Origin: Streptomyces lichenis
GTDB taxonomy: Bacteria > Actinomycetota > Actinomycetes > Streptomycetales > Streptomycetaceae
Direction of reading: 5' to 3'
DNA: 64,000 bases
Assembly (NCBI RefSeq): GCF_023218175.1
Contig: NZ_JALPTH010000006.1
Coordinates: 186,001-250,000 of the forward strand
Positions 54,461 through 63,194 of the stretch are shown piece after piece. The notes beneath the pieces were generated by a model, which did no database searches, was not told the origin of the DNA, and was given only the letters and a program-made list of their open reading frames with translations. A program made the translations under genes and the position numbers. Within the stretch, counting starts at the first letter, position 1. Each line of letters begins with the position of its first letter.

Positions 54461-55165
54461 TCATGGCCGTGGGGTGCCGCTGACCCAGCGGTACTGGAAC
54501 TCCGGGCGGCCCACCTGCCCGTACTGGGGGCTGCGGTCGGCGCGGCCGGCGTCGACCAGGTGCTCCAGATAGCGGCGGGCCGTGATGCGGGAGATGCCGA
54601 CGGCGGCGCCGGCCTCGGCGGCGGTCATCCCGGTGTCCGAGGCGCGCAGGGCGCCGGTCACCGCGGTGAGGGTCGGGGCGCTCAGCCCCTTGGGCAGGGC
54701 GGCCGGCCGCGGGGTGCGCAGGGCGGCCAGCGCCCGGTCCACCTCCTCCTGACCGGAGGCCTCCCCGGCGGCGGCCCGGAACTCGGCGTACCGCACCAGC
54801 CGGTCCCGCAGGGTGGCGAAGGTGAAGGGCTTCAGCACGTACTGGACCACCCCGAGCGAGACGCCCTCCCGGACCACGGACAGGTCGCGGGCCGAGGTGA
54901 CGGCGATGACATCGGCGTGGTGCCCGGCCGCCCGCAGCGAGCGGAGCAGGTGCAGCCCGTGGCCGTCGGGCAGGTAGAGGTCCAGCAGGATCAGATCCAC
55001 GGGGGTCCGCTCCAGCAGCCGGGCCGCGGTGGCCCGCGAGTGGGCGGTGCCGACGACGGAGAAGCCCGGCACCCGCCCGGCGTACAGCGCGTGCGCGTCG
55101 GCGGCCACCGGGTCGTCCTCGACCACCAGCACCCGGATGGGCCCCGGCGCCTGGGTACCGGTCAT
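54461..55165 (-). CDS. CitB/DcuR-type response regulator
   Basis: 234-aa regulator. The receiver has E17-D18 and phospho-acceptor D62 (LILLDLYLPDGHGL) and KPF. The C-terminal part has the HTH GMTAAEAGAAVGISRITARR typical of the CitT/CitB/DcuR family. Its ATG overlaps the kinase stop as ATGA, with the kinase gene upstream. The divergent gene beyond the kinase is a DctA carrier, so the system probably senses C4-dicarboxylates or citrate and controls dctA (family knowledge plus context). Confidence 0.93.
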   Translation of the reverse strand: MTGTQAPGPIRVLVVEDDPVAADAHALYAGRVPGFSVVGTAHSRATAARLLERTPVDLILLDLYLPDGHGLHLLRSLRAAGHHADVIAVTSARDLSVVREGVSLGVVQYVLKPFTFATLRDRLVRYAEFRAAAGEASGQEEVDRALAALRTPRPAALPKGLSAPTLTAVTGALRASDTGMTAAEAGAAVGISRITARRYLEHLVDAGRADRSPQYGQVGRPEFQYRWVSGTPRP

Positions 55166-56862
55166 GGGCGGGCCTCCGGGGAGGGGGCGCTCGGGGCGGC
55201 GGCCGCCTCGGGGGTCCGCAGCGGCAGCCGTACGGTGAACCGCGCGCCGGAGCCCGTACCCGTACGCGTACCGGAGCCCGACCTGGTACCGGTGTCCGCG
55301 CCCAGCTCGATGGTGCCGCCGCCGCGGTGTACGGCCTGGCGGACCAGGGCGAGGCCGAGGCCGCGGCCGGCGCCCCGGGTGGACCAGCCGCGCTCGAAGA
55401 CCGCGTCCCGGTCGCCGGGGCCGATGCCCGGGCCGGTGTCGGCGACGCTGAGCAGCAGCTCGTCCGCGTCGGCGCGGGCGGTCACCGTCACCCGGGAGCC
55501 GGCCTCGGAGCGCCCCGCCGCCTCCAGCGCGTTGTCCACCAGATTGCCCAGGATGGTCACCAGGTCCCGGGACGGCAGGGTCGGCGGCAGCAGGCCGTCG
55601 TCGATGCGGCTGTCCTCGGTCAGCACGAACTCCACGCCCCGCTCGTTGGCCTCCGCCGCCTTGCCCAGCAGCAGCGCCGCGAGCACCGGCTCGCCGACCG
55701 CGTCCACCACCCGGTCGGTGAGCGCCTGGGCCAGCTCCAGCTCCGCCGTGGCGAACTCCACCGCCTCCTGCACCCGGCCCAGCTCGATCAGCGAGACCAC
55801 GGTGTGCAGCCGGTTCGCCGCCTCGTGCGCCTGCGAGCGCAGCGCCTGGGTGAAGCCGCGCTCCGAGTCCAGCTCCCCGGAGAGCGCCTGCAACTCGGTG
55901 TGGTCCCGCAGCGTCACCACCGTGCCGCGCCGCTCACCGCCGACCACCGGCCGGGTGGAGACCACCAGCAGCCGGTCGGCGGTCAGATGCAGCTCGTCCA
56001 CCCGCGGCCCGCCGCTCAGCAGCGCCCCGGTGAGCGAGGCCGGCAGCCCCAGCTCGTCCACCCGGGCCCCGACCACCTCCCGGCCGGCCAGCCCCAGCAG
56101 CTCCCACGCCCCGTCGTTGACCAGCGCGATCCGGCGCTGCCCGTCCAGCATCACCAGCCCCTCGCGCACCGCGTGCAACGCGGCCTCGTGGTAGTCGTGC
56201 ATCCGGCTCAGCTCGCCCGCGTTCATCCCATGGGTGTGCCGCCGCAGCCGGGCGTTGATGACATACGTGCCGAGGCCGCCGAGCGCGAGGGCGGCGCCCG
56301 CCATCCCGAGCAGCGCGGTCAGCTGGCCCCGGATCTGCGCGCTGATCCGCTCGATGGTGATGCCCGCGCTGACCAGGCCCACCACCCCCTGCCCGTCGTA
56401 CACCGGCACCAGGGTCCGCACCGAGGGGCCGAGGGTGCCGGGGTAGGTCTCCGAGGACGTCCGCCCCTGCCGCGCCTGCTCGATATGACCGAGGTAGGGG
56501 CGGCCGATCTGCGCGGGGTCCGGGTGCGTCCAGCGGATGCCGTCCGGCGACATGATCGTCACGAAGTCGACCCCCTCCTGCCCGGTCAGCGACACCGCGT
56601 ACCGCTGGAGCGCGGCGGTCGGCTCGCCGGAGCGGATCGCCGCCACCACGGCCGGGGAGCGGGCCACCGCGGTCGCGGTGGCGGTCGCCTGGCGGCGCGC
56701 GGTCTCCTCGGCCTGCCCGCGGTCGGTGAGGTACGCGAAGACCGCGCAACCCGCGACGATCGCGGCCACCAGCACCACCTGCATGGCGAACAGCTGGCCG
56801 GCCAGGCTGCGCGGCGGGCGGCGGCCGGTGCCTCGGCGGAGGGGGCGAAGGGAAAGGTGCAT
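55162..56862 (-). CDS. CitA/DcuS-type sensor histidine kinase
   Basis: 566-aa membrane kinase from ATG 56862 (MHLSLRPLRRG). Helix 1 (LFAMQVVLVAAIVAGCAVFA) and helix 2 (LLGMAGAALALGGLGTYVI) enclose an extracytoplasmic Cache-type domain of ~130 residues that would bind the ligand. A cytoplasmic PAS domain follows. The SpoOB-like dimerisation helix contains H346 in QAHEAANRLHTVVSLIELG, as in DcuS and CitA, and the ATPase domain has LVDNALEAAG, DTGPGIGPG and GAGRGLGLALV. It is divergent from dctA. The order kinase-regulator/dctA is the classical dicarboxylate-uptake layout. Confidence 0.93.
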   Translation of the reverse strand: MHLSLRPLRRGTGRRPPRSLAGQLFAMQVVLVAAIVAGCAVFAYLTDRGQAEETARRQATATATAVARSPAVVAAIRSGEPTAALQRYAVSLTGQEGVDFVTIMSPDGIRWTHPDPAQIGRPYLGHIEQARQGRTSSETYPGTLGPSVRTLVPVYDGQGVVGLVSAGITIERISAQIRGQLTALLGMAGAALALGGLGTYVINARLRRHTHGMNAGELSRMHDYHEAALHAVREGLVMLDGQRRIALVNDGAWELLGLAGREVVGARVDELGLPASLTGALLSGGPRVDELHLTADRLLVVSTRPVVGGERRGTVVTLRDHTELQALSGELDSERGFTQALRSQAHEAANRLHTVVSLIELGRVQEAVEFATAELELAQALTDRVVDAVGEPVLAALLLGKAAEANERGVEFVLTEDSRIDDGLLPPTLPSRDLVTILGNLVDNALEAAGRSEAGSRVTVTARADADELLLSVADTGPGIGPGDRDAVFERGWSTRGAGRGLGLALVRQAVHRGGGTIELGADTGTRSGSGTRTGTGSGARFTVRLPLRTPEAAAAPSAPSPEARP

Positions 56863-56992
56863 AGCGCAGACGGGAGAGGAGGAGTACGGGCGGCGTGAAC
56901 GAAACGTACGCAACGGTGACCGGCCGCACAAGGTGAGAGATGGTCTCCGGGATCCACCGGGACGTGGAGCGACTCATCCGTAGGAGGACCCC

Positions 56993-58357
56993 GTGGCCGC
57001 ACGACGGGACCGTACCCACTATCTCTATCTGGCCGTCATCGCGGCGGTGGTCCTCGGCATCGCCGTGGGCTTCCTCGCCCCCGGGGTGGCGGTGGAGCTC
57101 AAGCCGCTGGGCACCGGCTTCGTGAACCTGATCAAGATGATGATCTCACCGATCATCTTCTGCACGATCGTGCTGGGCGTCGGCTCGGTCCGCAAGGCCG
57201 CCAAGGTCGGCGCGGTCGGCGGTCTGGCCCTCGGCTACTTCATGGTCATGTCCACGGTGGCGCTGGCCATCGGCCTGGTGGTGGGCAACCTGCTGGAGCC
57301 GGGCGCCGGCCTGAAGCTGACCGACGAGGCCGCGAAGGTGGGCGAGCAGCAGGCGGCGGGCGCCAGCGAGGGCACGGTGGACTTCCTGCTCGGGGTGATC
57401 CCCAAGACCATCGTCTCGGCGTTCACCGAGGGCGAGGTGCTCCAGACCCTGCTGGTCGCGCTGCTCGCGGGCTTCGCACTCCAGGCGATGGGCCGCTCCG
57501 GTGAGCCGGTGCTGCGCGGGATCGGGCACATCCAGCGGCTGGTCTTCCGCATCCTCGCCATGATCATGTGGGCCGCGCCGGTGGGCGCGTTCGGCGCGAT
57601 CGCGGCGGTGGTCGGGGAGACCGGCGTGGACGCCCTGAAGTCGCTGGCCATCATCATGATCGGCTTCTATGCCACCTGCGCGATCTTCGTCTTCCTGGTG
57701 CTCGGCACGCTGCTGCGGCTGGTGGCGGGCATCAGCGTCATCGCGCTGCTGAAGTACCTGGGGCGGGAGTTCCTGCTGATCCTCTCCACCTCCTCGTCCG
57801 AGTCGGCGCTGCCGCGGCTGATCGCGAAGATGGAGCACATGGGCGTCAGCAAGCCCGTGGTCGGCATCACCGTCCCGACCGGCTACTCCTTCAACCTGGA
57901 CGGCACCGCGATCTATCTGACCATGGCCTCGCTCTTCGTGGCCGAGGCGATGGGCGACCCGCTCTCGGTCGGCGAGCAGATCTCGCTGCTGGTCTTCATG
58001 GTCATCGCCTCCAAGGGCGCGGCGGGCGTCACCGGCGCCGGGCTCGCCACCCTGGCCGGCGGCCTCCAGTCGCACAAGCCGGCCCTGGTGGACGGGGTGG
58101 GCCTGATCGTCGGCATCGACCGCTTCATGAGCGAGGCCCGCGCGCTGACCAACTTCGCGGGCAACGCGGTGGCCACGGTGCTGGTCGGCACCTGGACCAA
58201 GGAGATCGACAAGGAGCGCGCCGCCGAGGTGCTGGCCGGCCGGGTGCCCTTCGACGAGCGCACCCTGATGGACGAACACGGCGACACACCCCACACGGCC
58301 CCCGCCCCCGACGATGAGGGCGGCACCCCCGACCGCCGAGAGCCGGCCAAGGTCTGA
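56993..58357 (+). CDS. dctA: C4-dicarboxylate/cation symporter DctA
   Basis: 454-aa DAACS-family carrier (GltPh fold) importing succinate, fumarate or malate with protons or sodium. Conserved segments: VNLIKMMISPIIFCTIVLGV, the Ser-rich loop LLILSTSSSESALPRLIAKM (HP1), TGYSFNLDGTAIYLTMASLF (TM7 motif), SKGAAGVTGAGLATLAGG (HP2) and GIDRFMSEARALTNFAGNAV with the substrate-binding Arg. GTG 56993 follows TAGGAGGACCCC. It is divergent from the CitA-type kinase. The tail after ~425 is acidic and Pro-rich. Confidence 0.95.
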   Translation: MAARRDRTHYLYLAVIAAVVLGIAVGFLAPGVAVELKPLGTGFVNLIKMMISPIIFCTIVLGVGSVRKAAKVGAVGGLALGYFMVMSTVALAIGLVVGNLLEPGAGLKLTDEAAKVGEQQAAGASEGTVDFLLGVIPKTIVSAFTEGEVLQTLLVALLAGFALQAMGRSGEPVLRGIGHIQRLVFRILAMIMWAAPVGAFGAIAAVVGETGVDALKSLAIIMIGFYATCAIFVFLVLGTLLRLVAGISVIALLKYLGREFLLILSTSSSESALPRLIAKMEHMGVSKPVVGITVPTGYSFNLDGTAIYLTMASLFVAEAMGDPLSVGEQISLLVFMVIASKGAAGVTGAGLATLAGGLQSHKPALVDGVGLIVGIDRFMSEARALTNFAGNAVATVLVGTWTKEIDKERAAEVLAGRVPFDERTLMDEHGDTPHTAPAPDDEGGTPDRREPAKV

Positions 58358-58377
58358 CCCCGGCGGGGGAGCTGGCC

Positions 58378-58675
58378 GGAGCCCGACGCCACCCGGCGGG
58401 GTACGGCCCCGGGGCCCGACGCCGCCCGGCGGGGGTCCGGCCGGGGTCCGACGCCACCTTGCGGTTCTACGGCCCCGGGGCCTGACGCCACCTCTCGGGG
58501 GTACGGCCCCGGGGCCCGACGCCGCCCGGCGGGGGCGACCCCGAGGCTCGACGCCGCCTCGCCGGGGTACGGGCCCGGGCCCGACGCCACCTCGCCGGGG
58601 TACGGCCCCGAGGCCCGACGCCGCCCGGCGGGGGTCCGGCCGGGGCTCGACGCCACCTCTCGGGGGTACGGCCCC
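58378..58675. repeat. Nine tandem copies of a 32-34-bp repeat
   Basis: Copies begin at 58378, 58411, 58443, 58477, 58511, 58543, 58577, 58610 and 58642. Consensus start is GGGGCCCGACGCCACC, then a variable CTCGC or CGGCG block, then GGGGTACGGCCCC or GGGGTCCGGCC. A degenerate tenth unit begins at 58676. Unit lengths of 32-34 are not multiples of three and the copies alternate between two subtypes, so it is non-coding. It fills the gap between converging dctA and tetR, and the array starts 21 bases after the dctA stop. Confidence 0.9.
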
Positions 58676-58839
58676 GAGGGTTGCGGCCGCCGGGCTGACG
58701 GCCCCCCGGGCCGCGGGCCCCGCCCCGATACGCGGCCGCGCGGGATCCCCCCTCCCGCGCGGCCGCTCACGCCTGTTCCGGCGCCGGCGCCGATGTCCGG
58801 GCGCGCGGTGAGCCGCTTACGCCCTGAGCCGTCGCCGTC

Positions 58840-59514
58840 TCACTCCACCAGCCCCGCCACCAGCTCGGTGGCCCGCTCCGGGAGGACGCCCGCCGCGATC
58901 AGTACCGTCACCGCGGCGGAGCGGCCGGCCTTGCCGGGCGGCAGGGTGCCCGCGTTGACCGCCTCCATCAGCCCGAACAGCACCTGCTCATGGACGTAGG
59001 CGAGCGCCGCCGCGGGCAGCGGGGAGCTGAACACCCCCTCGTTCAGGCCTCGTTGCAGCAGGTCCGCGCAACTGCGCCGGACCGGGGCGAGCCGCTGCCT
59101 GATCCCTTCCATGGTGACGCTCCGCTGCGCGAGGGCGACCAGCAGCCGGTAGCGGTCGGCGACCCGCCAGGCGTTCAGGGTGGCCCGGGCGACCGCCTCC
59201 GCCGGGTCGTCCACCCCGTCCCGTCCGGCCGCGTGCGCCTGGGCGACCGACTCCACCGCGCTGTCCACCAGGGCGGCGATCAGCGCCTCGCGGCTGGGGA
59301 AGTGGCCGTAGACGGTGCGCCGGACCACCCCGGCGGCCCGGGCGATCTGGTCCATGGAGGCGTCCGGGTCGCGCAGCAGCTCGGTGAGGGCGACCTGCTC
59401 GATACGGCGCCGATTGGCGTCCGCCCTGCCAGAAGGAGCCACGCCCGCGGGCGTCGCGCCGGAAGGAGTCACATCCGAAGAAGTCACCCCCTCATTCTGC
59501 ACCTCGTTTTGCAC
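58840..59514 (-). CDS. TetR-family transcriptional regulator
   Basis: 224-aa regulator. The N-terminal ~35 residues are a Gly/Ser/Thr/Pro stretch with a VTPSGATPAGVAPSG repeat, followed by the HTH SMDQIARAAGVVRRTVYGHF. The C-terminal half is a TetR ligand domain. The ATG (59514) lies inside the first of three TGCACA-N4-TGTGCA operators and has no clear ribosome site, so the mRNA may be leaderless or a later start used. It is divergent from an MFS exporter which it very probably represses. Confidence 0.9.
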   Translation of the reverse strand: MQNEVQNEGVTSSDVTPSGATPAGVAPSGRADANRRRIEQVALTELLRDPDASMDQIARAAGVVRRTVYGHFPSREALIAALVDSAVESVAQAHAAGRDGVDDPAEAVARATLNAWRVADRYRLLVALAQRSVTMEGIRQRLAPVRRSCADLLQRGLNEGVFSSPLPAAALAYVHEQVLFGLMEAVNAGTLPPGKAGRSAAVTVLIAAGVLPERATELVAGLVE

Positions 59515-59570
59515 ATGGCTGTGCAGTCACGTAACTTGCACAGTGCTGTGCATTTACACACCCATGTGCA
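59510..59570. promoter_or_regulatory. Three TetR operators between tetR and the MFS gene
   Basis: TGCACA-TGGC-TGTGCA (59510-59525), TGCACA-GTGC-TGTGCA (59537-59552) and TACACA-CCCA-TGTGCA (59555-59570). The first two are perfect inverted repeats; the third has one arm mismatch. Start-to-start spacing is 27 and 18 bases. They cover the whole divergent promoter region, so one repressor can shut both genes. Confidence 0.85.
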
Positions 59571-59609
59571 AGTGGCTGGGTGAGAAGCGAAACGGAGGGT
59601 GTTCAGGCC

Positions 59610-61283
59610 ATGCGCCTCATCAGGAACCAGCCGGTGGAGTCCGAGTCCCGGCCCTATCCCCAGCGCTGGTGGGCGCTGGGTGTGCTCTGCCTGAGCCTGC
59701 TCATCATCGTGATGGCGAACACCGCCCTCACCGTCGCCGCCCCCGACATGACCCGGGACCTCGGGCTGACCAGCTCCGACCTCCAGTGGGTCATCGACGG
59801 CTACACCGTCCCGTACGCGGCGCTGATGCTGCTGCTCGGCGCGATCGGCGACAAGTACAGCCGGCGCGGCGCACTCGTCCTGGGCCTGGTCGTCTTCGGC
59901 GCCGCCTCGGTGGCGGGCTCGCTCACCGACTCCTCCTCCGGCGTGGTCGCCGCCCGGGCCGCGATGGGCGTCGGCGCCGCGATGATCATGCCGGCCACGC
60001 TCTCCCTGCTGGCCGCCACCTTCCCGCGCGCCGAACGCGCCCGGGCGATCGTGCTGTGGACCGCCACCGCGGGGCTGGCCATCGCCGCCGGGCCGCTGGT
60101 CGCCGGGGCCCTGCTGGAGAACCACGGCTGGGCCTCCACCTTCCTGATCAACGTGCCGGTGGCCGCGCTCGCCCTCGTCGGCGCCCTCACCCTCGTACCG
60201 CCGTCGAAGGCCGCCCGGCACGGCCGTATCGACTACGTCGGCGGGCTGCTGTCCGTGGTCTGGGCGGGTGCGCTGGTCTACGCGATCATCCAGGGGCCGC
60301 ACTTCGGCTGGGACGCCAAGGCCGTCACCTCGGCGGTCGTCGCGGGTGTCGCCCTGCTCGCCTTCACCCTGTGGGAGCTGCGCCACCCGCGCCCGCTGCT
60401 GGACGTGCGCCGGTTCGCCAACCGGGCCTTCGCCGGGTCCAACCTGGCCGTGGCGCTCTTCTTCCTCGCCGTCTTCGGCGCCTTCTACTACCTGACCCAG
60501 CACCTCCAGTTCGTCCTGGGCTACGACCCGCTGGACACCGGTGTCCGCATGCTGCCGCTGGCCGGCGCCGTCTTCGTCGGCTCCGCGCTCACCGGCTACC
60601 TCACCCCGCGGCTCGGCATGAAGGTGACGGTCACCGCGGGCATGGCGCTCGGCACGCTGGCGCTGGCGCTGCTGACCCGGGTGGACGCGGGCAGCGGGTA
60701 CGGGGACCTGGTCGCCCCGCTGATCGTCCTCGGCGCCGCCATCGGGCTGGCCCTCTCGCCCTGCACCGACGCCATCATGGGCGCCTTCCCCGAGTCCGAA
60801 CTCGGCGTCGGCGGCGCGGTCAACGACACCTCCCTGGAGCTGGGCGGTTCGCTCGGCATCGCCGTACTCGGCTCCGTCCTCGCCTCCTCCTACTCCGACC
60901 ACCTCGCCGACGCCGCCGGTGGCAGCGGGCTGCCGGCCTCCGCCCTGGACACCGCCCAGGACTCGGTCGGCGCCGGCTACGCGGTCGCCCAGGGCGTCGG
61001 CGACAAGGCCCAGGCCCTGCTCCAGCAGGCCGCCGCCCATCCCGAGCAGGCCGCCCAGCTCAAGGCGCAGGCCGCGCAACTCTCCGACGGGGCGCGCCAG
61101 ATGGCCGACGCCGTCACCGCCGCCTTCTCCGACGCGGTCGCCCACACCAGCCTGGTCGGCGCCATCGTCCTCGGCGCGGGCACCCTCCTGGTGGCGCTGC
61201 TGCTGCCCCGCCGCCCCCGCCCGGACGCCACCCCGGCGCCTGTCCGGAAGACCGAGCACCCTCGCGAACCGGCCGGCGTCTGA
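59610..61283 (+). CDS. MFS drug exporter, DHA2 (14-TM, EmrB/QacA-like) family
   Basis: 557 aa from ATG 59610 (GGAGGG upstream; an in-frame GTG at 59580 is less likely). DHA2 marks: motif D1-like MANTALTVAAPDM after helix 1, WVIDGYTVPYAALMLLLGAI, GAIGDKYSRRGAL (motif A), RAAMGVGAAMIMPATLSLL (motif B) and GPLVAGALLENHGW (motif C, exporters). A ~90-residue extracytoplasmic loop rich in Ala/Gln lies before the last helix. Proton-driven multidrug or antibiotic efflux is likely; the inducer of the adjacent TetR is probably a substrate. Confidence 0.92.
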   Translation: MRLIRNQPVESESRPYPQRWWALGVLCLSLLIIVMANTALTVAAPDMTRDLGLTSSDLQWVIDGYTVPYAALMLLLGAIGDKYSRRGALVLGLVVFGAASVAGSLTDSSSGVVAARAAMGVGAAMIMPATLSLLAATFPRAERARAIVLWTATAGLAIAAGPLVAGALLENHGWASTFLINVPVAALALVGALTLVPPSKAARHGRIDYVGGLLSVVWAGALVYAIIQGPHFGWDAKAVTSAVVAGVALLAFTLWELRHPRPLLDVRRFANRAFAGSNLAVALFFLAVFGAFYYLTQHLQFVLGYDPLDTGVRMLPLAGAVFVGSALTGYLTPRLGMKVTVTAGMALGTLALALLTRVDAGSGYGDLVAPLIVLGAAIGLALSPCTDAIMGAFPESELGVGGAVNDTSLELGGSLGIAVLGSVLASSYSDHLADAAGGSGLPASALDTAQDSVGAGYAVAQGVGDKAQALLQQAAAHPEQAAQLKAQAAQLSDGARQMADAVTAAFSDAVAHTSLVGAIVLGAGTLLVALLLPRRPRPDATPAPVRKTEHPREPAGV

Positions 61284-61358
61284 CCACGCCCCCTCCACAC
61301 CCGCGGGCCCCGGGAAAACGGTATGACGTCCCGGGGCCCGCGGTGCTGGGATGGCGCC

Positions 61359-62366
61359 ATGGACAGCGTGAAGACGGCCACCGTCGACCGGACCGGCTAC
61401 CCGGACGCGGTCACCCCCTGGGAGGACCCCGACTGGCGGGCCGCCGCCCTCGACTGGATCACCACGAGCCTCGCGGCGCACGGCCTGCGCACCCCCGGCC
61501 CGGACCGCATCCGGCTCCGCCCCTGGTCGGTCCTCCTCCGCCTGCCCGTCCAGGACTCCGCCGTCCGCTGGTTCAAGGCCAACCCGCCCGGCAGCCGCTT
61601 CGAGGGCCCGCTGACCGCCGCCCTCGCCCGCCGCGTCCCCGGTCACGTCCTGACCCCGCTCGCCCTGGATGCCGACCGCGGCTGGTCCCTGCTGCCACCT
61701 GGCGGCGACCTCTTCCGCGACGTCCTGGCCCGCGGCCCCGTCCCCCTCGCCGCCTGGGAGCGGCTCCTCCACCAGTACGCGGAGACCCAGCACGCTCTCG
61801 TCCCGTACGCCGACTCCCTCCTCACCCTCGGCGTCCCCAGCGCCCGCACCCTCGAACTCCCCGCCCTCTTCGACCGGCTGGTCGCCGACAACCCGGCCCT
61901 CCTCCCCGAGGGCCGCCGGCGGCTACGGGCACTCCGCCCCCAACTCCTCGACTGGTCCGAGGAACTGGCCGCCGTGGGCGTCCCCGACACCCTGGACCAC
62001 ACCGACCTCCACGACGGCCAGCTCTTCCACCGCGCCACCCCCGGGGCCCCGCCGCACTTCACCTTCTTCGACTGGGGCGACGCCGCCGTCTCCCACCCCT
62101 TCGGCTGCCTCCTGGTCCCACTCCGCCGCGCCGCCGAACTCCACGGCCCCGCCGCCCTCCCCCGCCTGCGCGACGCCTACCTCGAACCCTGGACCTCCCC
62201 CCACCTCCCCGCTCCCAGCCTCCGCCGCGCCGCCACCCTCGCCTGGCGCCTCGCCCCTCTGCACCGCGCCCACTCCTACGGCCGCTTCTTCCCCGCCGAG
62301 GCCGCCACCGGCGCCCCGGACGCCGCCCGCTGGCTGCTCAGGCTCGCCGACGAACCGGAGGTGTAG
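61359..62366 (+). CDS. Aminoglycoside-phosphotransferase-like (APH) family protein
   Basis: 335-aa kinase-fold protein from ATG 61359 (MDSVKTATVDR). The Brenner-type catalytic loop is LDHTDLHDGQLF, where HxDLHxxN is expected, so the usual Asn is Gln. The metal motif is FFDWGDAAVSHPFG. The N-lobe has VRWFKANPPGSRFE, with a Lys in the ATP-binding position. Many actinobacterial members have unknown substrates, so resistance should not be assumed. It stands alone between the MFS gene and a small Cys/His protein gene. Confidence 0.85.
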   Translation: MDSVKTATVDRTGYPDAVTPWEDPDWRAAALDWITTSLAAHGLRTPGPDRIRLRPWSVLLRLPVQDSAVRWFKANPPGSRFEGPLTAALARRVPGHVLTPLALDADRGWSLLPPGGDLFRDVLARGPVPLAAWERLLHQYAETQHALVPYADSLLTLGVPSARTLELPALFDRLVADNPALLPEGRRRLRALRPQLLDWSEELAAVGVPDTLDHTDLHDGQLFHRATPGAPPHFTFFDWGDAAVSHPFGCLLVPLRRAAELHGPAALPRLRDAYLEPWTSPHLPAPSLRRAATLAWRLAPLHRAHSYGRFFPAEAATGAPDAARWLLRLADEPEV

Positions 62367-62457
62367 GGGGCCGTTCACCACCGTCCGCCCGCCCCCTCTG
62401 CTCAAAGTTCGGTGAACCCTCCGGTGCCGCGGCCGCCGCGGCGGTACCGTCCGCCGC

Positions 62458-62844
62458 ATGAGCGATGACCAGTGCGACCCCCGAGTCCAGTGGCCGCTGC
62501 CGCCGGCCTGGATGTTCGACTGCGAGGACTGCGTCCGGCTGTACGGGCGGATGAAGCGCATCACCGACATGATGTGGGAGATGCACTTCACCGGGGAGAA
62601 GGGCGTCGACTACGACCCGATGGACAGCCAGGTCGGCTCCATGATCGCCATGATCCGCCATATGGCCATGGCGCACGAGGAGTTGCTGCCCGACTGGGAG
62701 CCGGACTGCCCCTCCTGCGCCGAACGTCGGCAGTCGATCGCCCGCGCGGTCGCCCGGAGCGCGAGCCCGGACGCCGTGGTCGTGCTCCAGGAGCACCGCG
62801 CCGCCCACGCGGTCCTGCCACCCCACAGCGCCAAGAACCTCTGA
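62458..62844 (+). CDS. Small Cys/His protein, possible metal binder
   Basis: 128-aa protein I cannot name. It has two CxxC pairs (C22/C25 in FDCEDC and C84/C87 in PDCPSC) and H68 and H73 between them (IRHMAMAHEE), a set that could hold a zinc ion. Helices dominate, with many Met and Asp. It has no signal peptide. No clear ribosome site is visible, so it may be leaderless. Proteins like this occur beside XRE/DUF397 pairs in actinomycetes, which are not seen here. Confidence 0.75.
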   Translation: MSDDQCDPRVQWPLPPAWMFDCEDCVRLYGRMKRITDMMWEMHFTGEKGVDYDPMDSQVGSMIAMIRHMAMAHEELLPDWEPDCPSCAERRQSIARAVARSASPDAVVVLQEHRAAHAVLPPHSAKNL

Positions 62845-63194
62845 CCTGCCCTTTCAGCAGTGCCAACTCCCGCTCGTCCAGCACCAGATCGACGGCCCGC
62901 CGCCGAGTCGCGGGCCGCCTCGGGGCGGCTGGCACCCGGGGTGGGGTGGGCGCCAGCCGCTTGGCCGAGGACTCGGCGGCACGCCGCAGGTGGCCCGCGT
63001 CCGCCACCGGCCCCTGAGGACGGGCATGGGAAAGGGGAGCCCCCGCCGCGGTGGCGGCGGGGGCTCCCCTTCGCGTAAGCTTCATGGTTCGTGTACGGGT
63101 GCGCGCAGGCATGGCGAAGCCGCACACGGAAGTTCAGTTCACGGAACATACCGCGCCGGGAGTGGGATTGTCAACGCAAGCGCAGGAGCCGGAG
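62845..63194. other. Intergenic region before the helicase gene
   Basis: 350 bases with no accepted gene. A minus-strand open frame encodes a basic Arg/Ala/Pro peptide containing RRAVDLVLDERELALLKG, which could be the remnant of a small gene, but I cannot support it. A strong bidirectional hairpin is at 63032-63071. The AT-richer stretch 63070-63160 is the probable helicase promoter region. Confidence 0.6.
63032..63071. terminator. Bidirectional terminator hairpin
   Basis: Perfect 18-bp stem (arm AAGGGGAGCCCCCGCCGC, 4-base loop, exact complement), flanked by A on the left and ending in TT on the right: one of the strongest hairpins in the window. Confidence 0.85.

Noticed and set aside
58378..58675. 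CRISPR array
   Set aside because: The repeats are directly abutting with no unique spacers, vary in length, and have no cas genes nearby.
61359..62366. Aminoglycoside resistance gene
   Set aside because: It shares only the kinase fold; the catalytic-loop Asn is replaced by Gln and most such actinobacterial proteins have other or unknown substrates.
62870..63025. Minus-strand small basic protein or pseudogene containing RRAVDLVLDERELALLKG
   Set aside because: The segment looks protein-like but has no start signal, overlaps the Cys/His protein gene, and cannot be assigned.
63071..63194. Rifamycin-associated element before the HelD-like gene
   Set aside because: No matching inverted repeat of the expected form was seen, so assignment to HelR is not supported.
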